A DNA stretch of 26,554 nucleotides from Paramacrobiotus richtersi (taxonomy: Eukaryota; Tardigrada; Eutardigrada; Parachela; Macrobiotidae). Positions within the stretch are counted from its first letter, which is position 1. Each line of letters begins with the position of its first letter. Made by a program: the position numbers and the translations under genes. The notes under the pieces were generated by a model. That model made no database searches. It was given only the letters and a program-made list of their open reading frames with translations, and had not been told where the DNA came from. Below are positions 1 through 9,874 of this stretch, in pieces. The stretch is from the NCBI GenBank assembly GCA_034698045.1, contig JAQGAU010000535.1:1-26554 (forward strand), in the 5' to 3' direction.

Positions 1-360
1 ACTCCACCTAGCTTCGTGCACAAACCAGCCTTCCCACATGTAAACTAGAACTGCCAGTAAAATATTGATCAAGCAGCAATTCATCAACAGCAGACTGGAG
101 CACTTCTCAGCCAGAATAACCCTATTCCGATCCCGAAACATGACAACGACGGCGAAGCAATTCCAGAAAACCGCCAACACGCAGCAAACCACCATGTAAG
201 CAAAAAATAAATCATACTGCCACTTTTCGCCGCGAAACGGATCAGCTGTTGTCCAACTATCACCCGGCATGTGAAAAAAAATTAATGACAAGCCTGTATT
301 CTGGAACTTCTCAGAGTGCAACAGGTCGTAACCCGATACTTCCACATGTGTTGCGGACAT
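1..360 (-). CDS. GPCR-like receptor, 5' coding part (TM1-TM2), runs off the window
   Basis: Reading leftwards from the ATG at 358-360, all 120 codons to base 1 are open, so the gene is cut by the window edge. The product has a hydrophilic N-terminus of about 50 residues, a first hydrophobic helix (starting near QYDLFFAYMVVCCVLA) with the motif FWNCFAVVV, whose Asn fits the conserved TM1 Asn of rhodopsin-like receptors, a short basic loop (FRDRNR), and a second helix (LLLMNCCLINILLAVLVYMW). It is clearly paralogous to the interrupted plus-strand gene that starts at 3832: both begin MSATHVEVS and share GEKWQYDL and INILLAVLVY. No ligand can be named. The usual TM2 Asp is not obvious; Asn or Cys occupy that area, which is common in divergent lineage-specific receptors. 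Receptor nature is inferred from two helices only. Confidence 0.72.
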   Translation of the reverse strand, partial: MSATHVEVSGYDLLHSEKFQNTGLSLIFFHMPGDSWTTADPFRGEKWQYDLFFAYMVVCCVLAVFWNCFAVVVMFRDRNRVILAEKCSSLLLMNCCLINILLAVLVYMWEGWFVHEARWS

Positions 361-475
361 TTTCTGCGACATGTGCAAAAAAGGATGTATCAGAGAAGAT
401 TTAATTTCCGATGCCTTCTGAGTCTAAGTTTTGACTGCTTCTGCGGGTTTCTCTACTGCCTATAAGTAAACTGCA
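361..475 (-). promoter_or_regulatory. Conserved promoter-like stretch upstream of the first GPCR-like gene
   Basis: On the minus strand a TATA-like word (CTTATAGG, near 461-468) lies about 100 bases before the ATG at 360. The stretch between them aligns with the leader of the paralog at 3735-3831: both have the TATA-like word, AAACT, AAGGCA, and CTGATACA followed by CCTTTTTT and ending GAAAATGTCC. Retention outside the reading frame suggests either recent duplication or a functional core promoter and leader. Confidence 0.45.
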
Positions 476-1809
476 GCCTTGTATCTGCACTTGCCTTGTA
501 CATCTAACGACTAGAATGAGAAAGGGTGTGGTTTACCACAGATTTGTTTTATCAAGTGTCCATATCATGTCTAGATAAAAATCAGTATATGCACGACGAG
601 AACATTCAAATACCAGCCGTACTTGACTAACGATTACCGAAAACGGGGTTGACTTCTCTTGTTGATTATGATGCGAAGATAAATATTTGCAACGTCAACG
701 GGTACGTTATCTCTCATGCGGCATCTTAGCAACTGACCAAGAACACCGAAAATCAGAGCTAATAAATCGAACAGGCGCCCAAATCACCAGCTGCATTTAT
801 TGCAGCATTTAGCTATTACTTTGACATGTACGTGTGCTGTTTACATTGCGAAACTATTAAGAATGCTGTTGCATTGGCAGCAGCGTTCAGACTGCCTGGT
901 ATATATATTGCATGCACTTTATGAAGAATACATACTGTACGCGTGAATTAAAAAATTCTTCGTTGATACTTCACTGAATAAGTTGAATAATATACATAAG
1001 TTACCACATTTTTTTGCGCATGGATACAGTGGATACCAAGTTCGCGCCTAAAGTAGGTACATGACCCCGACATAACTGAAAGGAAATTTCACGATAGTGC
1101 GATCCATTGCACTTTAGGGCATGATACCTGTGGAACTAGGGCCGAGGCTGTGTTGTTTGTACACCGTTTCCAGCTACTAGCTGTCTGTAAGACAACAAGA
1201 TACAATCGCCAAGCGTAGCTGCTGTAATGCAAAGTTTTCCCGCCAATCAAAAAACTGTTGATGTCATCATCATGTCTGCGATAAATTTCTCTGTCAGGCC
1301 GAAGACCTCGCTTGTTACAGAGAATTAATGTCGTTATTCTTTAGTACCAGTTTGCGATATAAGGGCAGAGACCCTAACTAGGAACTTGAAGTACGCTTCG
1401 TCGAACAAACTGCGTAAAATAGTGATTAGTGAGCAACGAGCACAACCAGGACTGATCAACAGTTGTTAACTTTGAAAAAAGACAATTGCAAATGTATTTC
1501 CGATTAAGCCAACAATCAAACGAACCGCAGATTTAAAATAGATGGGTACATTTTCAGAAACCTCATTAAACCAACAGGCAAAACTGTTAAACCAGTCGTA
1601 GAAGTATTTAGACTTTATCCACTGCCAAATACCGAAATGTTATGCGGTAGATAGACATATCAGTTCTGCTGGAAGTCTACCGAGCATGACTAAAAAAGCC
1701 ACGATCTTTGTTCAAGTATTTTGTAATTTGGTAGAAGTATTTTGTAAATCCAGCACAACACATGCTTTAATTCTAAATATTGTTGCAGGCAGCCAACAAC
1801 GGCAACAGG
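476..1809. other. Intergenic stretch without recognisable genes
   Basis: I see no convincing coding frame, RNA gene or terminal repeat here. It is moderately AT-rich and lies between the start of one minus-strand receptor gene and the end of another. It probably carries the distal promoter of the first and the 3' untranslated region of the second. Confidence 0.5.
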
Positions 1810-3168
1810 CTACTTGACCTGGCGCTTTCTGGAATTGGCACACCAAAAAACAACGATGATCAACGGCTGGACAAGCACCAAACTATCATACAGAGCCACG
1901 GTACCAATCAAATTCTTATAAAAGAGAAACCAATCAACAGAACCCGCAGATGCTCGTTTCTGAACGTACATAATCACAACAAAGTATGGTAACTTCATGA
2001 CTGCATTCACCAACAGGAAGAGCGCGGGGATCCAGTCAAACAGTTTGAGCTTTTGCACAGCGGTCCTGCGTTGGTCTCCTTCAGACGTAAGGAAGCTAAG
2101 TCATCGGCGGCGTAGTAATGCGGCTTGTTTCCGCTACCTTGGATATCTAAGTCCTGAGGATTTTCACAAATTCTGTTCGGACTTGCGGCGCTCCATGCAT
2201 GCATAGGTACAGCGATCACTATGCACTGTTTGGACAAGCAAATGATGGGTGTTTGCGCGCATGTAGTTGAACAGGGACACGACAAGGAGAACAGACGAAA
2301 TGATCACCGGACACAGCCATTCACTACGATAAAAACCACAACTATATAATGAAATGCCTGACCAGCTAATATACTACGGCACATACTGAATCTCATCCCT
2401 TCTCAAGTACTGTGTATAAATATGTTGTGAAAGATTCCAGCGAGTCAGAAATAAGGTATCAGAGCGGAGAGGAGACCACGCCTTCGTTGCTGAACGCACT
2501 GCCGCAGATATAAATGACCGCTGTCCGTTTGACCTGCATTAGTGTCTCGCGTCTCGCTGATGTTAACAGTATGATTTTTTTTCTTGTTGCGCTCCTTGTT
2601 TGTCGCATTAGGGGTTTTGCTAAGCAATTGTTGAGGAATGGCAGAATTCTGCCCAGGTTCAATAAACCGTGCCCAACTCGACTGTGCCTTACAGCTCGGA
2701 AAATATGACATTGTTTTATAAAGAATCTGCTGTGGTAAGCCTAAAAATTTAATGATCCGCAGCTTACACAGTCTACTTACGAGCACTTTCTTTTAGAAAA
2801 CCGAGTTGCCATGCTACAACTTCCAAGAAAATTCCACGGTAGGCGTAACTATGCCATCCATCATGATGTTGAGCTGCACTGCACTACGCAAACACGTCAC
2901 AGGTTTTAACCACTTGCGACGCAGTTCTTTGTCACACACTTTCAACCAGCCACGGGGCTGAGACTATCAGGCCATACAACCATGGCAAAATGATCAACAA
3001 TCCTGTTACGCCCATCCGGAAATTTTCCGTTTTGTATGGTAGTTTGATGCGGAGCAACTGGTGGGCAAGAAGCGATACGGGCACGAAAGTCATCGCGAAG
3101 TTCAGAATTTGCTCCACATTTAGGCTGAAGCGATTGATATGTTTCGCAGGTACTTGAACTCGAGGCTT
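1810..3168 (-). CDS. Divergent rhodopsin-like GPCR, TM3-TM7 in three exons (5' end unresolved)
   Basis: Three exons join in frame: 3168-2938, 2373-2168 and 2095-1810 (stop TAG 1810-1812), giving about 240 residues. Exon one carries TM3 (ILNFAMTFVPVSLLAHQL), a poor DRY equivalent followed by RIKLPYKTE, and TM4 with the expected Trp (LIILPWLYGL). Exon two carries a Cys-containing second outer loop (LYSCGFYRSEW) and TM5 (CPVIISSVLLVVSLFNYM). Exon three carries TM6 (FDWIPALFLLVNAVMKLPYF) and TM7 (VALYDSLVLVQPLIIVVFW), where VQPLIIVVF replaces NPxxY. The intron between exons two and three is only 72 bases (donor TTT|GTGAAA, acceptor CTTAG|C), is a multiple of three, and contains in-frame stops, so it must be spliced. 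Helix order and borders are mutually consistent. The N-terminus with TM1-TM2 is not found with certainty. Ligand unknown. Confidence 0.62.
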
Positions 3169-3355
3169 CTACATGGGTAATCACTAAAACCACTAAAATC
3201 ACTAAAACTGGTTTATAATAACAGGGAGTATTGGTATCGCGCCACACACACATGTTAACGGAATAAGATTTCAAAGGTTAATGTTACATAATTATGTCTG
3301 TACTGATGTGTGCTAAAAATACATAAACAGTTACAGTTCGAACAAACAGCCTTAC

Positions 3356-3445
3356 GAAAACACGTAGAAACCGAGTCCAAAGGGCCATCTGTCCTCGTGC
3401 ACAGCCAATAAGAGCGAACACAGGAACAAACCACGACAGGAGCTG
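3356..3445 (-). CDS. Possible upstream hydrophobic exon of the 1810-3168 receptor
   Basis: A 90-base open block on the minus strand has an acceptor (GTAACAG|CAG) and a good donor (TTTTC|GTAAGG). Both borders are phase 0, matching the phase-0 start of the exon at 3168. It encodes a hydrophobic segment (LLSWFVPVFALIGCARGQ) then WTRFLRVF, which could be the TM2 end of the receptor. The assignment rests on phase and hydrophobicity only. Confidence 0.25.
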
Positions 3446-3734
3446 CTGTTACTATTAGCATATTCGTATTGTTAACCCATATATAACGCCGTTGCATTTC
3501 ATCGAACGTTTAGTTATCTTCGTAACATGATCTACAGGATACCGCACTATTGGCACTCGTAAATCGATTAGTTAGGTAGTTATCCCGGTTTGGTTTGTGC
3601 AGATCTGTATCTCTAGCACCCAAAGATACGATATGGAGACTTGATAAAGCTTGTAATTGTGGTATGTACTCTACACCCGTTCCCCTTGTAGTACTTTGGC
3701 GTACAACGCAAATGCCGATGCACAAGTTCAGTCT

Positions 3735-3831
3735 CCTTATAAGCGACAGTCAAATCAAACTAACAGTCAAAAGGCAACAAAAATTATATGTTGTTGTCTG
3801 ATACAGCCTTTTTTCGCACAGCCCGTAGAAA
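3735..3831 (+). promoter_or_regulatory. Promoter-like leader of the interrupted GPCR paralog
   Basis: A TATA-like word (CTTATAAG, about 3736-3743) lies roughly 90 bases before the ATG at 3832. The stretch aligns with the minus-strand leader of the gene at 1-360, including CTGATACA, CCTTTTTT and GAAAATGTCC. Confidence 0.42.
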
Positions 3832-3906
3832 ATGTCCGCAACGCATGTGGAAGTATCGGATTTCTCCGAAGTGTTCTACGCGGATAGGTTCCCAAGTCCC
3901 GAACAG

Positions 3907-4053
3907 GGCAGGGTCTAAAACATGGCCCCGGCCTTGGCCGGTGGCCTATAGGCCCTTGGCCCAGGCCACCAAAAATCTGGTCAGGCCAGCGGCTAAAATC
4001 TGGCTACGGCCCCGTAAAATCTGGCCTTACAGAAACAGCTCTGGTTGCAGTAA
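3907..4053 (+). repeat. Left terminal inverted repeat of element alpha
   Basis: This pairs with the reverse complement of 6184-6289 plus 7266-7291, the right TIR that beta split. Shared landmarks are CCAGGCCACCAAAAATCTGG, CGGCTAAAA, GGCTACGGCCCC, TAAAATCTGGCCTTAC and GAAAC. Many GGCC words (GGCCTTGGCC, TTGGCCCAGGCC) crowd the end and may serve as transposase-binding sites, which is inference. Confidence 0.75.
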
Positions 4054-5496
4054 CAAGGATGGTACGGACATTTAATTTTTCCACTGACCGTCTCGTAACA
4101 AAATGCAGGCAGACTGACTACTCCTTGTGCCACACATATTTTATACTTACACTATGATTGCAGTTTTTGCGACAGGCCTACCGTACGTAAGAAGACAAAC
4201 TCAGACAAGGAGTTAACCCACATACAGTATTAAAATACATAAAAGTATAAAATATGTACTTGAACTGTTGCCATATCATAAAGCACCCATAAATTACCGT
4301 TAGCCCACCAAAAACTGCATATAATGTACCGGCATGTCGCCCAAGTAATTCATGCATATTAGATTAATGGTGCTGTAATACCAATTACTCGTACCAACTA
4401 TTATGACCACAGTAACCCGTACGTAACTCCGTTAACAGATTTTGACGGCATTCCTAAATCGTAACTGCGTACTTCCTGATCAGCGCATAAAATGTTTCTG
4501 AAACTTTTATACGAATTATTATTTCCAACAGAACTGCCACAACAGATACAGGAGCATGTTCGGGCGCTGGTCGCACCACTGGCACTGCGACCGGGAACGA
4601 GCACTCGGGCGCATACAGTACAGCTGTACATACAGTAGCAAGATCTTCATGGTCACCACAACATCCGACTAGTCCGACTGGCCAGCGGATACACACACTC
4701 AGAGCGCGTATGTAGGGCAAGAATAGGAAATATACCGTAAGGGGCGGAGAGCATGTACAAGGGTCATCATATACACATCATACATGTATGAGAGGGATGG
4801 ACTTCCCTTCACAGCATCGGAAGCTAAACAATGACTTGTAATCAAGCATGCTGTAGACTAAAGGCAAAAATGCCACTTTTCTTAGCGCGAGATGATCGAG
4901 ACTGCGGCGTTGACGCAGTTGTCTGACACCGCTCGCCTGCTTATGATCGGTTTTTGCGGCATAAGACCTATTATTAAAGTTCTTGCCGTACTCATGCGTC
5001 TGTTTGGAAAAGAAAGCCTACTACTGCTTGCAAAGAACGATAATAATACTTCCTTATCTCTACTTACACCAGCACAGCTAGGTGGAATGTTTGCGCTTGG
5101 CAGCTGAACGGATACGATGCATCATCGGCCAGCGTAAAAAACGTACATTAATTTTCTCTTTGTGAGAACATGACTAATACGCCCTGCTGTTATTATGGCG
5201 GGCAGTGCAACGTATAATGGAAATAACGAGCAGCCTTGAGTCGTTGCTCTTGATTTACATGCTACATGCACTCCAGCACTACAAAGTACTGCAAGTGTGG
5301 TTTTTCAGTAGAATAAACTATAGATGATATGATGCAAAGCTTGTTGTTCATTATTCTTCACTGAGGAATAACGAGCGGTTTATCACCGTTTATGTGTATG
5401 ATTGATTTGAATAGTAACTAGTAATGGTGCACTTGTACCAGCGTTTACCTAATGTTAACTGTTATATGTAGTTAATTATGCGGTTACGTGTGGCAG

Positions 5497-5563
5497 ACTA
5501 CGGCTGTCTACGAGGATGATTTCCGCGAGGAAGAGGCTCTACAGAGTGCTTCCGACGCCAGCG
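5497..5563 (+). other. Exon-like segment inside element alpha
   Basis: A 67-base block is bordered by a 3' splice-like site (GTGTGGCAG|ACT) and a strong 5' splice-like site (GCCAGCG|GTGAGA). It reads TTAVYEDDFREEEALQSASD in one open frame, with a codon texture unlike its AT-rich surroundings. It could be an exon of a lost transposase or a host exon captured by a MULE. No homology is recognised. Confidence 0.3.
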
Positions 5564-6183
5564 GTGAGACCAGAGTGATCTTTAAAAGCTTTTTTGTAAT
5601 CTATCGCGGTTGTTCTATTTTATTAGCTGCGTGAATAATTTTGGAAAATGGTTTTGCGCTAATGCACATGATCGCGACGAACTTCAAACACAACCAGACA
5701 GTGGGACTTATAAGATAGTGTCGTAAAATTTGTTGTTAAATTTTTGAGAAGTCGGGCAAGTCGCGGTCTGGTGCGTTTTTGAAACAACGTACTATTGGGT
5801 ACACTGCCATGTACAAAGACACATTTGACAGATAATAATGGTGTTGGCTTTTTTGGTTTTTGATTTGAATAGAAATGTTCCGGTTGTAGTAATCTTTAGC
5901 GCCAGCAATGTCATACCACCGTGCAATTAAAGATTAGTGTTCCTTGTAAGATACTAATTCATTATGTTATTTTGAGTTGGTAGGGATCGCTACGTGAACT
6001 ATAAAAGCTAGCTTGTTTAAACAATAAACAAGTCATCATAAGTTTTTTGATATGGACCGCACGATATGGTTAAAGTACTAGACATAGCTATTATTCTAAT
6101 GCAAGACAGCGCATCGTCATTTTGCGGCTACATGCATCCAGCTTTAGCAGAAAACTGGGGGGAATTGATGTACCATCATTATT

Positions 6184-6289
6184 TAATACTGCAAAAAATG
6201 CGGTTTCCGTAAGGCCAGATTTTATTGGGGCCGTAGCCGGCTTTTAGCCGCTGACCTGCCCAGATTTTTGGTGGCCTGGGCCTAGACCA
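6184..6289 (-). repeat. Inner part of alpha's right TIR, displaced by beta
   Basis: Reading the minus strand, the order matches the left TIR: GGTCTAGGCCCAGGCCACC, AAAAATCTGG, CAGCGGCTAAAA, GGCTACGGCCCC, AAAATCTGGCCTTAC, GAAAC. The outermost part of the same TIR lies beyond beta at 7266-7291. Together they reconstruct one continuous TIR, which shows that beta inserted after alpha was formed. Confidence 0.75.
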
Positions 6290-6298
6290 CCGGCCAAG

Positions 6299-7256
6299 GG
6301 CTATATATGTACCTCATCAGTCAGCATTGCTGGTCAGCACTCATCACTCAGTAGTCAGCACTCATAACTCAGCAGTCAGCAACGGTGGTCAGCACTCATC
6401 AACTGAAGGTCAGCACGCATCAGTGACGGCCAATGCTCATTAACGTTGGCTAGTACTGATCACTGATAGTCAAAACCCATCTCTGTTGAATGGTTTTTAC
6501 GGTAAAGATTCAAGATTCAAGCTGAAGACGTTTGTTTATAGCTTATGACTGTTATAAGTGTGCGCGTTCGTTAGTCCAGTTAAGAATTCCGGATCACACG
6601 TGTGTGTACAGTCTACGAATCATCGACATCATCGATACAAAGATCGCAACGACCTCAGTTAGACCAGTTATGGACAAGAGTCAATGAAAAGCAAAGCATC
6701 ATTACTCATAAAGTGTGTACATACCTATTCAAAGCCTTATGCATCGCCTACAGTACTGTCACGATCCGGCCATTAGTGTGATATACAGTCGACGTCGTCA
6801 TCAGAATTTCAGATTTGGATTTACAGTGTTTTGCTGCTCTCTTGCATTACTACTGCTGGAGACTTCCCAGTGGTGACGTGCGGGAAGTACCTGCCATAGT
6901 TTTAACATCAGGGAGCGCCATGTTTCAAATTAGTCACAGGTCAGCTGCAGTGATCGTTGGTCGAGTGTGATAATCAAATGACAGATCTGACGAACAATCG
7001 CTGGTGATCTCAGGGCACTGTGGACATTGGCAGACTTTCTGCCGCTGAACGGCTGAAGCCATTGAACAGCGTTGGCCCCTGCACACTAGTGATCACTATA
7101 GTGGCCATTGCTAATGAGTAATGACCATCAGTTGTAGAGTGCTGACCCTCAGTTGATGAGTGCTGACCACTATTGCTGACTGCTGAGTAATGAGTGCTGA
7201 CTGCTGAGTGATGAGTGCTGACCAGCAGTGCTGACTGATGAGGTACATATACAGCC
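6299..7256. mobile_element. Foldback Mutator-like element beta nested in alpha
   Basis: The ends are GGCTATATATGTACCTCATC at the left and, on the other strand, GGCTGTATATGTACCTCATC at the right. They continue as inverted repeats of roughly 170-180 bases. Perfect 9-bp direct repeats CCGGCCAAG lie at 6290-6298 and 7257-7265. The arms contain several degenerate copies of a unit of about 20 bases (GTCAGCACTCATCACTCAG type), so each arm is itself internally repetitive. The length is 958 bases and no coding capacity is recognised. Insertion into the GGCC-rich TIR of alpha is shown by the split TIR. The 9-bp duplication and long TIRs again fit Mutator. Confidence 0.78.
6313..6470. repeat. Subterminal short-repeat arm of beta (left)
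   Basis: Degenerate copies of TCAGCACTCATCACTCAG/TAGTCAGCACTC follow one another here and recur inverted at about 7085-7243. CAGTCAGCA, GGTCAGCACTCATCA and ACTGAAGGTCAGCAC are the clearest shared words. Spacing is irregular, so this is a transposon foldback arm rather than a CRISPR array. Confidence 0.65.
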
Positions 7257-7630
7257 CCGGCCAAGGCCGAGGCCATGTTTTAGACCCTACCCCCGAACAG
7301 TCACTAATGTTCTACCACATGCGCGATGGTGACTGGACAAAAGTTGTGGAGATGCGCGGTGAAAAATGGCAGTATGATTTGCTTTTCTCTTACACGAAGG
7401 TTTATTGCATATTGGCGATGTTCTGGAATGGCTGCGTTGTCCCTGTCATGTTTCGGAATAAGCTTATGCTAACTGAGAAGGGCCCTAATCTTTTGCTGAT
7501 GAATTCCTGCGTGATCAATATTTTATTGGCAGTTTTAGTTTACATTTGGGCAGGTTTGTCACTGGTCAGCTGGCTAATGATGCAATGCTGCAGTATCTGT
7601 GGTAGATATGAATTCGAATATCTGGACTAA

Positions 7631-8239
7631 ATATCAGCCTAGTATCGATCGTCGGTTTTTAAGAGAATACTACTTGAGTACCCGTAGCGGAAAAATACGA
7701 AGAAACTGCACATGACAGAGACAACGATGACTATAAATTTTCGTTTTTCTTGTGCACTACAAATTAGGGAGACTGACACATTGTTCCGATCTGTTTTGCT
7801 GGAAAGTTTGCACACGTCCGGGCGGTTTGAAGGTGGAATGGCATATCGCATGTCTGAGGACTGATTTTGGCTCATATCAGTCCTCTTGTATATGTGTGTG
7901 TTTCGTGCAGCTTCCGGAAAGAATCGCCCCATAAGGAGAATTTTGGTACCCAGGAGGAGAAAGAGAATTTAGTATGCGTAAATTTTCTCGACGTATCTGC
8001 ACTGCCCGACAGCCGGATGTTGCGCACACACAACGTTTTACGCACGCGTATCTGTACTCCGATCTTTTGGCTGCAGCCTACCACAAACAACACATCATTC
8101 TGCCTTTACGATGCGGACCGCGTGCACACAAAATTGTTAGCAAAACATCTCAAAACAATAGACCAGTGGATTACATACCGACTTCATCTTCACTGGTTTG
8201 CCATCTTTTCACTGTGATGAATCTCGCATGGGAGCCAAT
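7631..8239. other. Intergenic stretch between the split GPCR and LRR gene A
   Basis: I see no gene that can be supported. The overlapping short frames on both strands lack domains. The stretch lies between the 3' remnant of the plus-strand receptor and the 3' end of minus-strand LRR gene A, so it should hold two convergent 3' flanks. Confidence 0.4.
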
Positions 8240-9874
8240 TTACAGAATGCACAGTGCATGTTGCATAAACCTATATGTCACTATCAGTAAAAAGTCAATA
8301 AAAAAGATGTTGTGACCCATTGCTGCATCTCTCGTGACTATCCAAGCCAACAGCATCATAACAGAACTTAGGAGTTTGTGGCCCAGTTTACGTTGACATG
8401 GAGGTAAAGGTGCAGAAGATGAAATAGTGGCATTTGCGCACAATATGACAGAAGGGTCGTTGTTTTCGTTGCCTGTAAGTATGAATACCAACCTTCGCAA
8501 AAATTATCAATGTGAATGCCACAAATATGCATCTTAACTTACAACGCTCGAAATGGGATGTATTGCCGATATCCAGTAGGTCTCCAACGGTGACAGATGT
8601 ATGGTACTTGTCGGTACAGAATGGTGTGTATTTCACAGTCGAAAATGCCGTCTCGTTCAAAGGCTCGTCGCTGTAGGGACTTCCGCAGCTTAGTGCGATC
8701 CATGCACTTGTTTCATTCGCAAAACGGAGCAGAGGCGCTAAAGAGCAACACCGGCACAGACTGTCCAATGGACACAGTTTATTGTACGCCAAGTGTACAC
8801 CTAAACTACTGGAACGAGGCCAGGTTCGTATAACAGCTTCTGGAACAGTTGAGAAAGAATTTCCGTATAGTGCGACTTTTTGCAGTGCCGGAAATGCTAA
8901 CTGCGGCTGTGATGCCTGCATACTTTCCAAATGGCTGTTTTCCGTTATGCTTAATGTCTGAAGAAGCAACAAGATATGACTCCTCCGTGATGCAAAAGTG
9001 GTGTCTGTGATGCGCAAGTATTGTAGAAGTTGTAGTAGATTGTTTTATGTTTCAATTTTTTTGGAACAATCATCTGTAAGGGCTTCGCAATTTTACAAAA
9101 TCTACAGTTGGTTTAACATTTTCATGCTAAAAGTAGAAACAGCATTTGTAATATTATCATGTCGAAAATGAGTTGCTAACTTTTTCCGTATACCCGCCTG
9201 GAGGCTTGAGGCAAACGGCTCCATAACTGCCCAGTCAAACGAAGTTAACTCGGGAATGAAACGTAGATCCAGCGTTGTTAAAACCGACTTCATTCCGACA
9301 TTCAGCTCATCAAGAGTTTCTGGTTCAATGGACTCCAGCTTGGTTTTCGCAATGGTCAACTTTGTTAGTTTCGCAAATCCCACAAAGACTTCTGGGCTCA
9401 GCGTCGTCAGTCTACCACACGCAATCTCCATTTCAGCAAGCGTGTTGTTGACTTTGTCCAGCCACGGACTGAGCTGTTTGGAGCGCTCGCCGACGAAATC
9501 GAAGTTGATAAAGCTGTAGATTGTAGATTGTAGCTTTCCAAACTGTAGATTGGTTCTTTCCAAAAAGCGCGTTGGGTCGTCTCTGATATACGAATACAAC
9601 GACGCTTCGGCTTCGCAGTCCGCATTGCGGACGTATTCCCATCCTTCCTCTGGACTACCAAGAGAGAGATAAGTCAGATTAGCTGGGAGATCGGAGGCGG
9701 GGAAGACGGACTGGTTATTTAAGGGTAACTTTCGGAAACATTCGAAACCAAATCGATAGTTCACAATGAGTGGAGTGAGGGCGCCGCATGAGCAGTGGGA
9801 ATGACGAACTCGGTTCTTCCAAAGTTGTACAGGAAACTAACAGTCACACCAAGAAATGATAACTGTGCGAGCAT
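8240..9874 (-). pseudogene. LRR surface protein A, three exons, apparently disabled
   Basis: Exons are 9874-9198, 8957-8543 and 8472-8240 (stop TAA 8240-8242), aligned exon by exon with gene C. The start gives MLAQLSFLGVTVSFLYNFGR, a signal-peptide-like start, followed by the Cys-rich cap, LRRs (LTKLTIAKTKLESIEPETL, SVLTTLDLRFIPELTSFDW), an LRRCT block (LCPLDSLCRCCSLAPLLRF), DPSVILCAN and a hydrophobic C-terminal segment (LLSSVMMLLAWIV). Two lesions are visible. One T is missing in the plus-strand text near 9792 relative to B (GCAGTGGGAA against GCAGTTGGGAA), shifting the frame after FVIP. The exon-1 donor is CAG|GC instead of CAG|GT. A short tandem expansion (TGTAGATTG units, near 9517-9540) adds residues not present in B or C. 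Exons 2 and 3 remain fully open with matching phases, so the damage is recent or partly a sequence error. Confidence 0.78.

Larger units (their letters stand above)
3907..7291. mobile_element. Mutator-like (TIR-MULE) DNA transposon alpha, non-autonomous
   Basis: The ends are inverted repeats: the left begins GGCAGGGTCTAAAACATGG, and the right, read on the other strand, begins GGTAGGGTCTAAAACATGG. Both continue into GGCC-rich sequence (CGGCCTTGGCCGG) and on for about 130-150 bases. Perfect 9-bp direct repeats, CCCGAACAG at 3898-3906 and 7292-7300, flank it. Long TIRs, ends starting with G, and 9-bp target duplications are the classic signature of the Mutator superfamily. The total is 3385 bases, about 2.4 kb without the inserted beta element. 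I recognise no transposase inside; the internal part has short frames only, including 4892-5107 (71 codons, unknown). Very similar ends and an intact duplication argue for a fairly recent insertion. Confidence 0.8.
3832..7630 (+). pseudogene. GPCR-like gene split in its first exon by a nested transposon
   Basis: The ATG at 3832 starts 25 codons beginning MSATHVEVSDFSEVFYADRF and ending PSPEQ at 3906. The same frame resumes at 7301 with SLMFYHMRDGDW, after a second copy of CCCGAACAG, and continues through TM1 (YTKVYCILAMFWNGCVVPVM) and TM2 (LLLMNSCVINILLAVLVYIW) to a stop at 7628-7630. Everything between is transposon. The paralog at 1-360 has the uninterrupted arrangement, so the insertion interrupted an existing exon. 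After TM2 the frame departs from the paralog (WAGLSLVSW against WEGWFVHEA). A 4-base loss near 7556 would explain this, so a second lesion is likely. I found no TM3-TM7 exons downstream before LRR gene A begins, so the 3' part is missing or unrecognisable. Confidence 0.8.

Noticed and set aside
2445-2786. Minus-strand 113-codon frame as an exon of the 1810-3168 receptor
   Set aside because: It does not fit the phases of the flanking exons. The exon at 2373 joins directly to the one ending at 2938 in phase 0 and supplies the Cys-containing outer loop.
6313-7243. CRISPR-like array of GTCAGCACTCATC repeats
   Set aside because: The units are degenerate, irregularly spaced and occur as two inverted arms inside a transposon with a target-site duplication.
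7238-7300. Start of a separate gene at the ATG at 7238
   Set aside because: 7238-7291 is transposon TIR. The homology to the receptor paralog begins only after the target duplication at 7292-7300.
9256-9519. Plus-strand 87-codon frame across LRR gene A, and its likes at 21653-21901 and 23745-24023
   Set aside because: These are antisense shadows of the LRR exons. They recur in all paralogs only because the sense codons are conserved.
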